A DNA stretch of 8,357 nt, taken from Actinomycetota bacterium. GTDB lineage: Bacteria; Acidobacteriota; Blastocatellia; Chloracidobacteriales; Chloracidobacteriaceae. The stretch is from NCBI GenBank assembly GCA_013298335.1, contig JAAFHI010000080.1, positions 1-8,357 on the forward strand. Direction: 5' to 3'. The notes under the pieces are model-generated. The model saw only the letters and a list, made by a program, of their open reading frames with translations. It did no database searches and was not told where the DNA came from. Shown here piece after piece: positions 1 to 6,422 of this stretch. Both the position numbers and the translations under genes were made by a program. Each line of letters starts with the position of its first letter. Positions within the stretch are counted from its first letter, which is position 1.

Positions 1-84
1 GCAGCCCGTGCCGTCGGCATTGTCGCCGCCCAGAATCAGCCGCCACCGGCGCAGACGTTCGTTCTTGCTCACCGCTTCCGACAT
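1..84 (-). CDS. VWA (CoxE-like) domain protein, N-terminus only
   Basis: Only the first 28 codons are present; the gene continues past the left edge. It begins MSEAVSKNERLRRWRLILGG and goes on to DNADGTGC. The motif RLRRWRL-LGG followed by ADGTG is, from memory, the conserved start of the VWA/CoxE-like protein that is co-encoded with DUF5682 and MoxR AAA ATPases. The ATG at 82-84 (minus strand) is preceded by an AAAGGGA-type ribosome site at about 93-99, with good spacing. The DUF5682 gene lies directly upstream on the same strand, as expected for this operon. The VWA domain itself, with its MIDAS metal site, is outside the window, so the call rests on the N-terminal motif and the neighbour. 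Proteins of this type are thought to work with MoxR ATPases in protein remodelling. Confidence 0.7.
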   Translation of the reverse strand, partial: MSEAVSKNERLRRWRLILGGDNADGTGC

Positions 85-111
85 GGTTCAATTCCCTTTC
101 CGAAAAATGGT

Positions 112-142
112 AACTGTTCAGAGTCCCCCGCTTTAGCGGGGA
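112..142 (+). repeat. Left arm of 31-bp perfect inverted repeat
   Basis: This arm is exactly the reverse complement of 224-254. It contains the internal hairpin CCCCGC-TTTA-GCGGGG at about 125-141. Confidence 0.9.
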
Positions 143-223
143 AAAGAGCGGTTTCGGCGTTTCGTCACGAGGCAAGTGAGCCTCCATGACGTATTTTTAT
201 CCGATTGAGGTGGTCCGTATTTA

Positions 224-254
224 TCCCCGCTAAAGCGGGGGACTCTGAACAGTT
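224..254 (-). repeat. Right arm of 31-bp perfect inverted repeat
   Basis: This arm is exactly the reverse complement of 112-142. It ends 11 bp from the stop codon of the DUF5682 gene (266-268), so it lies immediately downstream of that gene. Confidence 0.9.
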
Positions 255-265
255 CCGAAAAACGT

Positions 266-2569
266 TCAGCGTCGCGCGTCAAGTCCGAGCAGGGTCGAAA
301 TCACCGGCAGCACCAGTTCGGCCCGCGCAAGGTCGAGATCATCCGCGACGCCGGCCCGAACGCCGGCCACGCGCGAGAATCCATGTTTGACCCGTTCGCC
401 CATTTTCTGGCGTTCGGGCGGTTCGAACGTCGAGAACGTCCGCGCCAGCAGCGGCAGAACCATCGTGAAGTTCTCGCCCGCCAGCGTGGACACCCATTCG
501 TCGAGCGTTCCCCAGAGCGTTTCCTCGTGAATGAGAATGGTCCCGCTTCCCTTCAGAAAACCTTCGATCCAAGCCGCGGCGGCTGCTGGATCGGCGGCGA
601 CCGAAAGCGCGTAACTCAGCCGGGTCGCGGTTTCCTCGGGCGTGAAGACCCGGACATCCGACAGCAACCTGACCGCCCGTCCGGCGATGAGGCCGTGGAG
701 ATCGGGAAGCTCGGCCAACTGCCGCAACACGGCCTGCCACTCGGTCATTTTCTCGGCGTCTTCCAACAGGGTCACCGCCTGATGCACGTTCAGCATCCGT
801 TCGAACATCTTCGCCGCCGCGTCGTCATCGAGCGAACCGCAGGCCGGGGCCAGCCCGATGCAGATGCGCGTCACGAGACCGCTCACGATCACGCCCACGC
901 TGGCGAGGTCGGATTTTCGGACGTTGCCGTAACGCAGCAGTTCCGCCAGCTTCGGCAGCGCATCCATCAGGTGACCGATGTCGCTCGACAGCGCCGATTC
1001 GGCCTGGAGCCGGGTCATGGCCGCGTCCACCGCCCGCGGAAGTTCCGCCAGAAGCAGATCGCCGAGAAAGCGCGTAATGAGCGGAAGGGACTGGTCCGGC
1101 GCGTTGGCCCGGTCGATGGCGAATTTCGACGCGGCTTCCTCGACGGTATTGCCCCAGATCGCCATTTCAACCACCCGGACGGCGAATTCCGGCTGCCATT
1201 GCAGGTCCCAGAATTCGTGGAACGTGCCCTGCTTGCCGCCGTGCCGTTGCAGGCGTCCCCAGGTGACGCCGAGCAGGTTCAACCGGTGGAGCAACCGGCT
1301 CCTGTCGAGGTCGTTCGGTTTGCGAAGGTCGAGATCAACGACTTTCTGGGCGGCTTCAGGCTGAAACCGCAGGCGTTTCTGCTCGCGGGCGAGGTCCTGC
1401 TGGAGCGGCACGGTCGGCGCGTCGGTCGGCGTCACACCGAGGACTTCGCCGACGATGAGCCGGTCATGAATCAGCTTCATCGGCGTGTCGTCGCCGAAGC
1501 AGAAGATGGCCCGCGCCGATTCGTTCATTTCGGTCAGCGTCGGCAGGGGCTTGCCGCGCAGTGCCGCGAGCGATTCGGCCAACCGGACGGCCTCGATGAC
1601 GTGCGCCGTCGAGGCGTCGAGGTCTTCCTTTCGAAAGAGCCGCGCGATTTTGGTCATCCAGCGAATGGACACCGCCGAAGTCACGTCGCCGTCGCCGACC
1701 TTCTCCCACGTCTGCCAGAGGTGGTGATACCAGCCGGGCGATTCGACGCCCGCGCCGTAGCCCGATGAAAAACTCAGCCGGTTGTGCGTCCAGGCGACCC
1801 ACGTCGCGGAAACCTTCGCTTTCGGCAGTTTCTTCAACAATTCGGCGTCGGCTTTCGCCCCGGCCTTGTCGTCGGTCTTCGCAATCGCGGGCGCGTGCCA
1901 GGCGCCGCACACGACGGCGATCTTTTGAAACCCTTCCTTGCCCGCGGCGCGGATGGACTGGCGCATGTGGGCCTCGCGCATGTCCTCCATCGCGGCGTCG
2001 CGTCCGCGCGGCGTCACGCCCTCGTCACGCAGCACCGCCATCGCTTCCATCACGGCTTCGAACACGTCGTTCGTTTCGCGCCGATGTTCCACGAGGTATT
2101 CCCACCAGCGCTCGCCGTCGTCGAATCCCGCCGCCTGCGCCAGCAATCCGAGCGGATCGTCGCATTCGAACGCATCGCTTTCCGTTTCGCCCTGTACGTC
2201 AACCGCGGACTCGATTTCGGCAGCCGGTTCGGGCGCTTCGTTTTTCATCCCGAACCGGTGCATGACCGGCAGATCCATGAACCTGACCGGCACACAGTTT
2301 TTCAGGGCGTACCGAATGGCCTGCCACTCGGGCGAAAACTCGGCGAAGGGATAAAACGCGGCATTCGACGGGCGGTCCGGTTCGTAAACGAGCAGCGCCA
2401 CGGGCGGCTTCATTTCGTCGTGTCCGGCCATCGCAATCAGGTCATCCGCGTCCGGCGGGCCTTCAATCAGGATGATGTCGGGCCGCATCGTTTCGAGTGA
2501 ACGAACGAGACTCCGCGCGGAACCGGGGCCATGGTGCCTTATGCCGAAAATTTGAATCTTCGATTCCAT
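266..2569 (-). CDS. DUF5682 family protein
   Basis: This 767-residue protein matches what I know of the DUF5682 family, encoded beside MoxR AAA ATPases, SWIM-domain proteins and VWA proteins. Its biochemical role is not established. Family landmarks are RHHGPGS (11-17), IEGPPDADDL (35-44), YPFAEFSPEWQAIR (73-86), FMDLP (97-101), CGAWHAPAI (221-229), a TWVAW-THNRLS-SGYGAGVESPGWYHHLW stretch (256-285), and LHGLIAGRAVRLL (624-636) in a helical C-terminal half. The spacing of HHG, IEGP, DLP and GxWH resembles the TraB/ChaN/EreA hydrolase-like fold; that link is inference. The ATG at 2567-2569 directly precedes the conserved strand IQIFGIRHHG, so the start is good, although no clear Shine-Dalgarno site is seen. 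The VWA gene follows on the same strand after 181 bp containing a palindromic element. There is no signal peptide, so it is probably cytoplasmic. Long open frames on the opposite strand here are GC-driven shadows. Confidence 0.87.
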   Translation of the reverse strand: MESKIQIFGIRHHGPGSARSLVRSLETMRPDIILIEGPPDADDLIAMAGHDEMKPPVALLVYEPDRPSNAAFYPFAEFSPEWQAIRYALKNCVPVRFMDLPVMHRFGMKNEAPEPAAEIESAVDVQGETESDAFECDDPLGLLAQAAGFDDGERWWEYLVEHRRETNDVFEAVMEAMAVLRDEGVTPRGRDAAMEDMREAHMRQSIRAAGKEGFQKIAVVCGAWHAPAIAKTDDKAGAKADAELLKKLPKAKVSATWVAWTHNRLSFSSGYGAGVESPGWYHHLWQTWEKVGDGDVTSAVSIRWMTKIARLFRKEDLDASTAHVIEAVRLAESLAALRGKPLPTLTEMNESARAIFCFGDDTPMKLIHDRLIVGEVLGVTPTDAPTVPLQQDLAREQKRLRFQPEAAQKVVDLDLRKPNDLDRSRLLHRLNLLGVTWGRLQRHGGKQGTFHEFWDLQWQPEFAVRVVEMAIWGNTVEEAASKFAIDRANAPDQSLPLITRFLGDLLLAELPRAVDAAMTRLQAESALSSDIGHLMDALPKLAELLRYGNVRKSDLASVGVIVSGLVTRICIGLAPACGSLDDDAAAKMFERMLNVHQAVTLLEDAEKMTEWQAVLRQLAELPDLHGLIAGRAVRLLSDVRVFTPEETATRLSYALSVAADPAAAAAWIEGFLKGSGTILIHEETLWGTLDEWVSTLAGENFTMVLPLLARTFSTFEPPERQKMGERVKHGFSRVAGVRAGVADDLDLARAELVLPVISTLLGLDARR

Positions 2570-2696
2570 AATTGAATTGATGCGGTTGATTCCAGAATGG
2601 TGTTGAATGTAGCCGAAACAACCAAATCATTGAACTCCGCCAATGGTGCTTCGGTTCAAAACGGAATTCAATCGGCTATCGGGTGAAAGAAAATAG

Positions 2697-2729
2697 CCCA
2701 CAGCCGGAGCGCTTGGGCGAGGCTGTGGG
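2697..2729 (+). repeat. REP-like hairpin A, copy 1
   Basis: The stem is CCCACAGCC (2697-2705) with GGCTGTGGG (2721-2729), nine perfect pairs. Inside, CGC and GCG can pair around a TTGG loop, with GGAG opposite A as an internal bulge. The 5' flank GAAAATAG is shared with the inverted B copies. Confidence 0.75.
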
Positions 2730-2778
2730 GAACGAAATGCTTGGGTCCCCGTCCACACCGCCTTCGAACGACATTTTT

Positions 2779-2811
2779 CCCATATCCTCCCCAAAGCGCT
2801 CCGGATATGGG
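2779..2811 (-). repeat. REP-like hairpin B, copy 1 (inverted)
   Basis: Read on the minus strand this is the same element as hairpin A, but its stem is CCCATATCC with GGATATGGG. Relative to A, C-G became T-A and G-C became T-A, so both changes preserve pairing. The core CCGGAGCGCTTTGG is otherwise retained. One inner base differs (GGG instead of GCG), which weakens the small upper stem. Confidence 0.75.
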
Positions 2812-2885
2812 CTATTTTCTTCAAAACATATTTGGTGCTTCGGTTCAAAACGGAATTCAATCGGCTTTCGAATGAAAGAAGATAG

Positions 2886-2918
2886 CCCACAGCCGGAGCG
2901 CTTTGGCGAGGCTGTGGG
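2886..2918 (+). repeat. REP-like hairpin A, copy 2
   Basis: The stem is CCCACAGCC (2886-2894) with GGCTGTGGG (2910-2918). The inner part is CGC-TTTG-GCG with GGAG opposite A. The stem is identical to copy 1; only the loop differs. Confidence 0.75.
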
Positions 2919-2968
2919 GAACGAAATGCGCGGGTTCACCGTCCACACCGCCTTCGAACGACATTTTC

Positions 2969-3001
2969 CCCATATCCTCGCCAAAGCGCTCCGGATATGG
3001 G
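2969..3001 (-). repeat. REP-like hairpin B, copy 2 (inverted)
   Basis: On the minus strand the stem is CCCATATCC with GGATATGGG, enclosing the same 15-base interior (GGAGCGCTTTGGCGA) as hairpin A copy 2. It therefore differs from A2 only in the compensated stem pairs. Confidence 0.75.
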
Positions 3002-3022
3002 CTAATTTCTTCAAAACAATCC

Positions 3023-3026
3023 GGAG
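3023..3026 (+). promoter_or_regulatory. Ribosome binding site deciding the start at 3037
   Basis: GGAG stands 10 bases before the ATG at 3037-3039. This favours that start over the far-upstream in-frame ATG at 2683, which would translate the whole repeat region. Confidence 0.45.
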
Positions 3027-3036
3027 TCACCCACCC

Positions 3037-3711
3037 ATGCTCTATCTGGCCATGAGTTGCCTTCAGGGACGCCCGATGGAATCCGCCGCCGCCGACCTCG
3101 TCGGATTCGGCGAGGTCGGGTTGCAACTGACGCCGGGAAACGCGCCGACCAGGAATTTTCTGGGCTGGATTGAACGGCAGGGCATCACCCACCGGGCACA
3201 TCACGGATTCTGTACGAGTGCCATGCGCCGCCGCGTCTGGAGCACCGAGGCCGACTGCCTCGTGCCGCATCATTCGGTGCATCCGCCTGAAACGAAGCAT
3301 GGACTGGACGACCTCTGGAAACGGCGCGCCGAACGCGGCGATTACGCGGGCATCCTGATGGAAACGATGTATCCCGGCTATCCGCTTGGCGACGGCGACG
3401 ATCTCGAATGGGCGATGGACGCCGAAATTCCGCTCGCGGTGGACGTCTCGCACATCCACATCCAGCGCACCCAGAATGTCCTTTCGGAAGCGGTCTGGAA
3501 ACGGCTTCAGGCGTACCCGCATATCGGCGAACTGCACCTCTCGGCCAATCGCGGCGACGCTGACACGCACCAGCCGCTCACGCCGGAGAGCTTCGGCCTC
3601 CCGTGGGTCCGCGAACGCGCGCAGACGGGGATTCCCATCGTGCTGGAATGCTACATGCACCGACTTTCACCCGCCGAACGACAGCGCCAGATTGAACTCG
3701 CGCGACCGTGA
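3037..3711 (+). CDS. Xylose-isomerase-like TIM-barrel protein
   Basis: This 224-residue protein has the strand-and-ligand pattern of the xylose isomerase-like / AP endonuclease 2 barrel. Candidate metal ligands sit at strand ends: E109 (ILMET), D136 and H139 (AVDVSHI), H167 (GELHLSAN), D176 and H178 (DADTH), and E204 (IVLEC). HHG (55-57) and PHHSVHP (77-83) add further histidines. The substrate cannot be told. The reading frame is open back to 2683, but those upstream codons are the tandem repeat, whose frame is not conserved between copies. I therefore chose the ATG at 3037, which opens directly into a first barrel strand (MLYLAMS) and has GGAG upstream. At 224 residues it is short for this fold, where 250-300 is usual. 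It lies 75 bp upstream of the alkylsulfatase gene on the same strand. A functional link is not evident. Confidence 0.7.
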   Translation: MLYLAMSCLQGRPMESAAADLVGFGEVGLQLTPGNAPTRNFLGWIERQGITHRAHHGFCTSAMRRRVWSTEADCLVPHHSVHPPETKHGLDDLWKRRAERGDYAGILMETMYPGYPLGDGDDLEWAMDAEIPLAVDVSHIHIQRTQNVLSEAVWKRLQAYPHIGELHLSANRGDADTHQPLTPESFGLPWVRERAQTGIPIVLECYMHRLSPAERQRQIELARP

Positions 3712-3786
3712 TTCCGCGCGTCAATCCGGTTAGCCAGAAAGCGCAGCCCGGTTTTACCACTTCAATCCGATTGGGGTTTTATCCCG

Positions 3787-5772
3787 ATGCAGAAAACCTG
3801 TTCCATTCTTCTGGCCGTTGGAATGGCCGTTTGCGCGTTCCAGCGCCCGGCTTCCGCGCAGCAGCCGACGCCGCCCAAAAAAGTCGAGCCGAAACCGGCG
3901 ACCCCCGTCACCGAGGACGCCAACCGTACAACCGCGAAGAACCTTCACTTCGACGACCGGCGCGATTTTGACGAAGCCACGCGGGGCCTCATCGCCACGC
4001 TTCCCGACCAGCCGATTCCCGGTCCGGACGGGCAGGTCGTCTGGGACGGCAAACGGTTCAACTTCATCACCGGCGACGCGCCGCCGAGCGTGAATCCGAG
4101 CCTCTGGCGGCAGGAAAAACTCAACAATTCCCACGGGCTGTTCAAGGTGTGCGACGGCATCTACCAGATTCGCGGGTACGACATCGCGAACATGACGCTG
4201 GTGGAGGGAAAGACCGGCTGGATCGTCATCGACACGCTGCTGACCGCCGAGATTTCGCAGGCCACGCTCGCCTTCGCGATGGAGAAAATCGGCGGGAAGA
4301 AACCGGTCGTCGCGGTCATCTATACCCACAGCCATTCGGACCACTTCGGCGGCGTGCGCGGCGTCATCAACGAAGCGGACGTCCGGTCGGGCAAGGTCAA
4401 GGTCATCGCCCCGGCGGGTTTCATGGAAAACGCCATCGCCGAGAACGTCCTCGCCGGGAACGCAATGTCGCGGCGCGCCACGTTTCAGTTCGGAACGTCG
4501 CTTGAAGCCGGTGAAAAGGGCGGTGTCGGGAGCGGACTCGGGAAAGCGCTGGCGAACGGCACCATCGGACTGATTCCGCCGACCGATCTGGTCGAGAAAA
4601 CCGGGCAGGAAATGACGGTGGACGGCGTCCGCATCGTGTTCCAGATGGCGCAGGGGTCGGAAGCGCCGTCGGAGATGATGTTCTACTTTCCCGAGCGCAA
4701 GGCGCTGTGCCTGTCGGAAGTGATGACCAAGCACATGCACAACGTCTACACGATTCGCGGGGCCAAGCTGCGCGACGCACTCGCCTGGAGCAAGTACGCC
4801 AACGAGGCGCTCGATCTGTACCCCGACGTCGAGGTCGCCTTCGCCAGCCATCACTGGCCGACGTGGGGAAACGCGCGCATCCGGCAGTATCTTGAGAACC
4901 AGCGCGATCTGTACCGGTTCATCAACGACGAAGCCCTGAATCTGGCGAATCGCGGCGCGACGCCCAACGAGATCGGCAACGCCGACTTCTTTCCCAAAGG
5001 ACTTGAAACCGACGCCAGCGCCCGCGGCTACTACGGCTCGCTCAGTCACAACCTGCGCGCGGTCTACGCCTTTTACCTCGGCTACTACGACGGGAACCCG
5101 GCGAATCTGAATCCGCTGCCGCCGACCGAAAGTTCAAAACGGTACGTGGCGGCGATGGGCGGCGAGGCCAAAACGCTTGAAATTGCGAAGAAAGCCTTCG
5201 CCGACGGCGATTATCGCTGGGTCGTCGAACTGGTGAACCACGTCGTTTTTGCCAATCCCGAAAACCGCGAGGCTCGCGAGCTTCAGGCCGACGCGCTGGA
5301 ACAACTGGGCTACCAGTCGGAGGCGGCGACGTGGCGGAACGCCTATCTGGTCGCAGCCAGGGAACTGCGCGAAGGCATTTCGCAAAACCGGACCGCCCGT
5401 CAGGGCCCCGACGTCGTGCGCGGCCTGCCGCTGGAACTCCTGTTCGACTTCATCTCGATCCGTCTCAATCACCGCAAGGTGGACGGCCTCAAGGCGGGCG
5501 TCAATCTGGTCTTCACCGACCTCAACGAAACCTGGGCGCTGGAGCTTTCAAACTCGGTTCTCAACAACACCAAGGGAAGAATCCTGAAAAAGCCCGACGC
5601 GACGCTCACCCTGACCCGCCCGGCGTTCCTCGCGATGGTCTTGCTCGGCAAACCGCTCCCGGAACTGATTCAGGCCGGCCAGATCAAGGCGGAAGGCGAC
5701 CCGAAAGTGCTCGGGGCCGTTTTTGCAAACGTTGAAACCTTTGACCCGAATTTCCGAATCGTCACGCCCTGA
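3787..5772 (+). CDS. Exported MBL-fold alkylsulfatase (SdsA1/YjcS family)
   Basis: This 661-residue protein closely matches the SdsA1/YjcS alkylsulfatases in length and layout. These enzymes cleave sulfate from primary alkyl sulfates such as dodecyl sulfate, releasing the alcohol. Residues 1-24 form a Sec signal peptide ending ASA before QQ, so the mature enzyme is probably periplasmic or secreted. The metallo-beta-lactamase domain carries THSHSDH (ligands H181, H183, D185, H186), E292, E311 and H356. The 19- and 45-residue gaps between the last three match SdsA1 as I remember it (E280, E299, H344), so the two-zinc site looks intact. The alkylsulfatase dimerisation domain lies at about 375-520 and the SCP2-like C-terminal domain, which helps bind the alkyl chain, at about 530-655. 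The ATG is supported by the signal peptide; a GGGG at 3773-3776 is a weak ribosome site. No regulator gene is adjacent. Confidence 0.95.
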   Translation: MQKTCSILLAVGMAVCAFQRPASAQQPTPPKKVEPKPATPVTEDANRTTAKNLHFDDRRDFDEATRGLIATLPDQPIPGPDGQVVWDGKRFNFITGDAPPSVNPSLWRQEKLNNSHGLFKVCDGIYQIRGYDIANMTLVEGKTGWIVIDTLLTAEISQATLAFAMEKIGGKKPVVAVIYTHSHSDHFGGVRGVINEADVRSGKVKVIAPAGFMENAIAENVLAGNAMSRRATFQFGTSLEAGEKGGVGSGLGKALANGTIGLIPPTDLVEKTGQEMTVDGVRIVFQMAQGSEAPSEMMFYFPERKALCLSEVMTKHMHNVYTIRGAKLRDALAWSKYANEALDLYPDVEVAFASHHWPTWGNARIRQYLENQRDLYRFINDEALNLANRGATPNEIGNADFFPKGLETDASARGYYGSLSHNLRAVYAFYLGYYDGNPANLNPLPPTESSKRYVAAMGGEAKTLEIAKKAFADGDYRWVVELVNHVVFANPENREARELQADALEQLGYQSEAATWRNAYLVAARELREGISQNRTARQGPDVVRGLPLELLFDFISIRLNHRKVDGLKAGVNLVFTDLNETWALELSNSVLNNTKGRILKKPDATLTLTRPAFLAMVLLGKPLPELIQAGQIKAEGDPKVLGAVFANVETFDPNFRIVTP

Positions 5773-5810
5773 CGGCGCGACCCAATCATCAGAACAAAAA
5801 GGAATAAACG

Positions 5811-6392
5811 ATGACGCCAAATGACGAAGGGAAACTCTTTACCCCGGCGGAGGCGAAGCAGCTTCGCGAAAAACTCATTCGAAAATGGGTCCTCCCCGCG
5901 ATGGAAACACGATTCGCAAAATATCCCACGCTGCAATCGGCGGGGATGTTTATTGCACAGTATTACGACGATGTTGCCTACGATTCGGTCCATCTATCGC
6001 TGATCTATTCGGTTCTCGAAACGCCCGATTTTGCCGCCATCCTCGCGCTCGGCCCATGGCAGCCTGCCCCGGCAAATCTTTCCGGATTGCCTTTACAAAT
6101 AAACAAAGACTGGCTTGTAGCGCACGAATTCATTCGTTGGGACGACCTCGGAATCGCGATCCCGGCGTTTGCCGCGTTCTGTCGCGAGGGCTGTCATCAG
6201 GAAATGGAGATGGAGGAAGCTTATTCGCTGTTCGCGATCTTTCGAAAAACCACCGAAGGCATAGAAGTTGAAAACGTCGGAGAAATGATTCGCCCTTGGC
6301 TCGACGGCATCGCCCCAGAGTTTTTCGAGAGGATCGACGGAGATGAGATTTCAAAGACCAAGGCCGAATACCTTGAATCCCTCGACCCTTAA
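5811..6392 (+). CDS. Hypothetical acidic protein, paralogue 1 of 3
   Basis: I do not recognise a named domain. The 193-residue soluble protein shares its whole length with the next two genes. Shared blocks are LFTPAEAKQLREK (9-21), LQSAGMFIAQYYDDVAYDSVH (41-61), a variable centre, FAAFCREG (120-127), LFAIFRK (140-146) and RPWLDGIAPEFF (161-172). There is no signal peptide or membrane segment. An excellent ribosome site, AAAAAGGA, ends 7 bases before the ATG, and an almost identical leader precedes paralogue 2, so the leader was duplicated with the gene. It starts 38 bp after the alkylsulfatase stop and may be co-transcribed with it, although its strong own ribosome site allows separate control. 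Small paralogous soluble proteins in tandem are typical of immunity genes, but no toxin is visible, so the function remains open. Confidence 0.8.
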   Translation: MTPNDEGKLFTPAEAKQLREKLIRKWVLPAMETRFAKYPTLQSAGMFIAQYYDDVAYDSVHLSLIYSVLETPDFAAILALGPWQPAPANLSGLPLQINKDWLVAHEFIRWDDLGIAIPAFAAFCREGCHQEMEMEEAYSLFAIFRKTTEGIEVENVGEMIRPWLDGIAPEFFERIDGDEISKTKAEYLESLDP

Positions 6393-6422
6393 TCACGACC
6401 AATTCAAAAAAGGAGAAAAACG

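Larger units (their letters stand above)
98..262. mobile_element. MITE-like palindromic element between DUF5682 and VWA genes
   Basis: Positions 112-142 and 224-254 are perfect 31-bp inverted copies of each other, separated by 81 bp with no gene. Each arm also holds its own small hairpin, CCCCGC-TTTA-GCGGGG. The 10-mer TTCCGAAAAA occurs at 98-107 and again at 253-262, hugging the two ends, and could be a target-site duplication of about 8-10 bp. On the left, the four bases TGGT sit between this repeat and the arm, so the fit is not exact. The element has no coding capacity and would need a transposase supplied elsewhere. In the transcript it would form a very stable stem between the two operon genes and could reduce or uncouple expression of the VWA gene. 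It could instead be a non-mobile regulatory palindrome. Confidence 0.55.
2644..2828. repeat. Tandem repeat unit 1 (about 185 bp) with two inverted hairpin elements
   Basis: This unit starts TGGTGCTTCGGTTC and ends TTCTTCAAAACA. It recurs 189-190 bp downstream with roughly 90% identity by eye. It holds hairpin A (2697-2729) and, in the opposite orientation, hairpin B (2779-2811). The flanks of A and B also pair with each other: GAAAATAGCCCA at 2689-2700 pairs with TGGGCTATTTTC at 2808-2819. The whole unit can therefore fold into a closed structure with two inner hairpins. It lies in the divergent region between the DUF5682 gene and the TIM-barrel gene. Confidence 0.9.
2833..3018. repeat. Tandem repeat unit 2 (about 186 bp)
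   Basis: This is the second copy of unit 1, offset by 189 bp in its first half and by 190 bp in its second half because of one inserted base near 2932-2940. That base shifts the reading frame of the second half relative to unit 1, so the repeat is not conserved as protein. It ends 18 bp before the ATG of the TIM-barrel gene, so it must lie within or next to that gene's 5' region. Confidence 0.9.

Noticed and set aside
383..1768. Long open frame (461 codons) on the plus strand opposite the DUF5682 gene
   Set aside because: Its product is low-complexity and arginine-rich with no family resemblance. It is an antisense shadow caused by high third-position GC.
2570..2643. Possible minus-strand promoter for the DUF5682 operon (TTCAAT, 17 bases, TACATT)
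   Set aside because: The spacing is right but both hexamers match the sigma-70 consensus poorly, so this is not better than chance in an AT-richer stretch.
2644..3018. CRISPR array
   Set aside because: There are only two long units of about 186 bp with no short repeats separated by unique spacers. The internal hairpins are in alternating orientation.
2683..3036. Open frame extending the TIM-barrel gene upstream by 118 codons
   Set aside because: It consists of the tandem hairpin repeat. The two units lie in different frames in their second halves because of a one-base insertion, and the ATG at 3037 has its own GGAG.
2857..3660. 267-codon minus-strand open frame opposite the TIM-barrel gene, running into the repeat
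   Set aside because: It overlaps the supported plus-strand gene and ends in repeat-derived residues.
3754..5049. Long open frame (431 codons) on the minus strand opposite the alkylsulfatase gene
   Set aside because: The plus-strand gene has full catalytic motifs and a signal peptide, while the antisense product shows no recognisable domain.
5758..5790. Terminator after the alkylsulfatase gene
   Set aside because: Only a 5-bp CGTCA/TGACG stem over the stop codon is seen, with no run of T after it.
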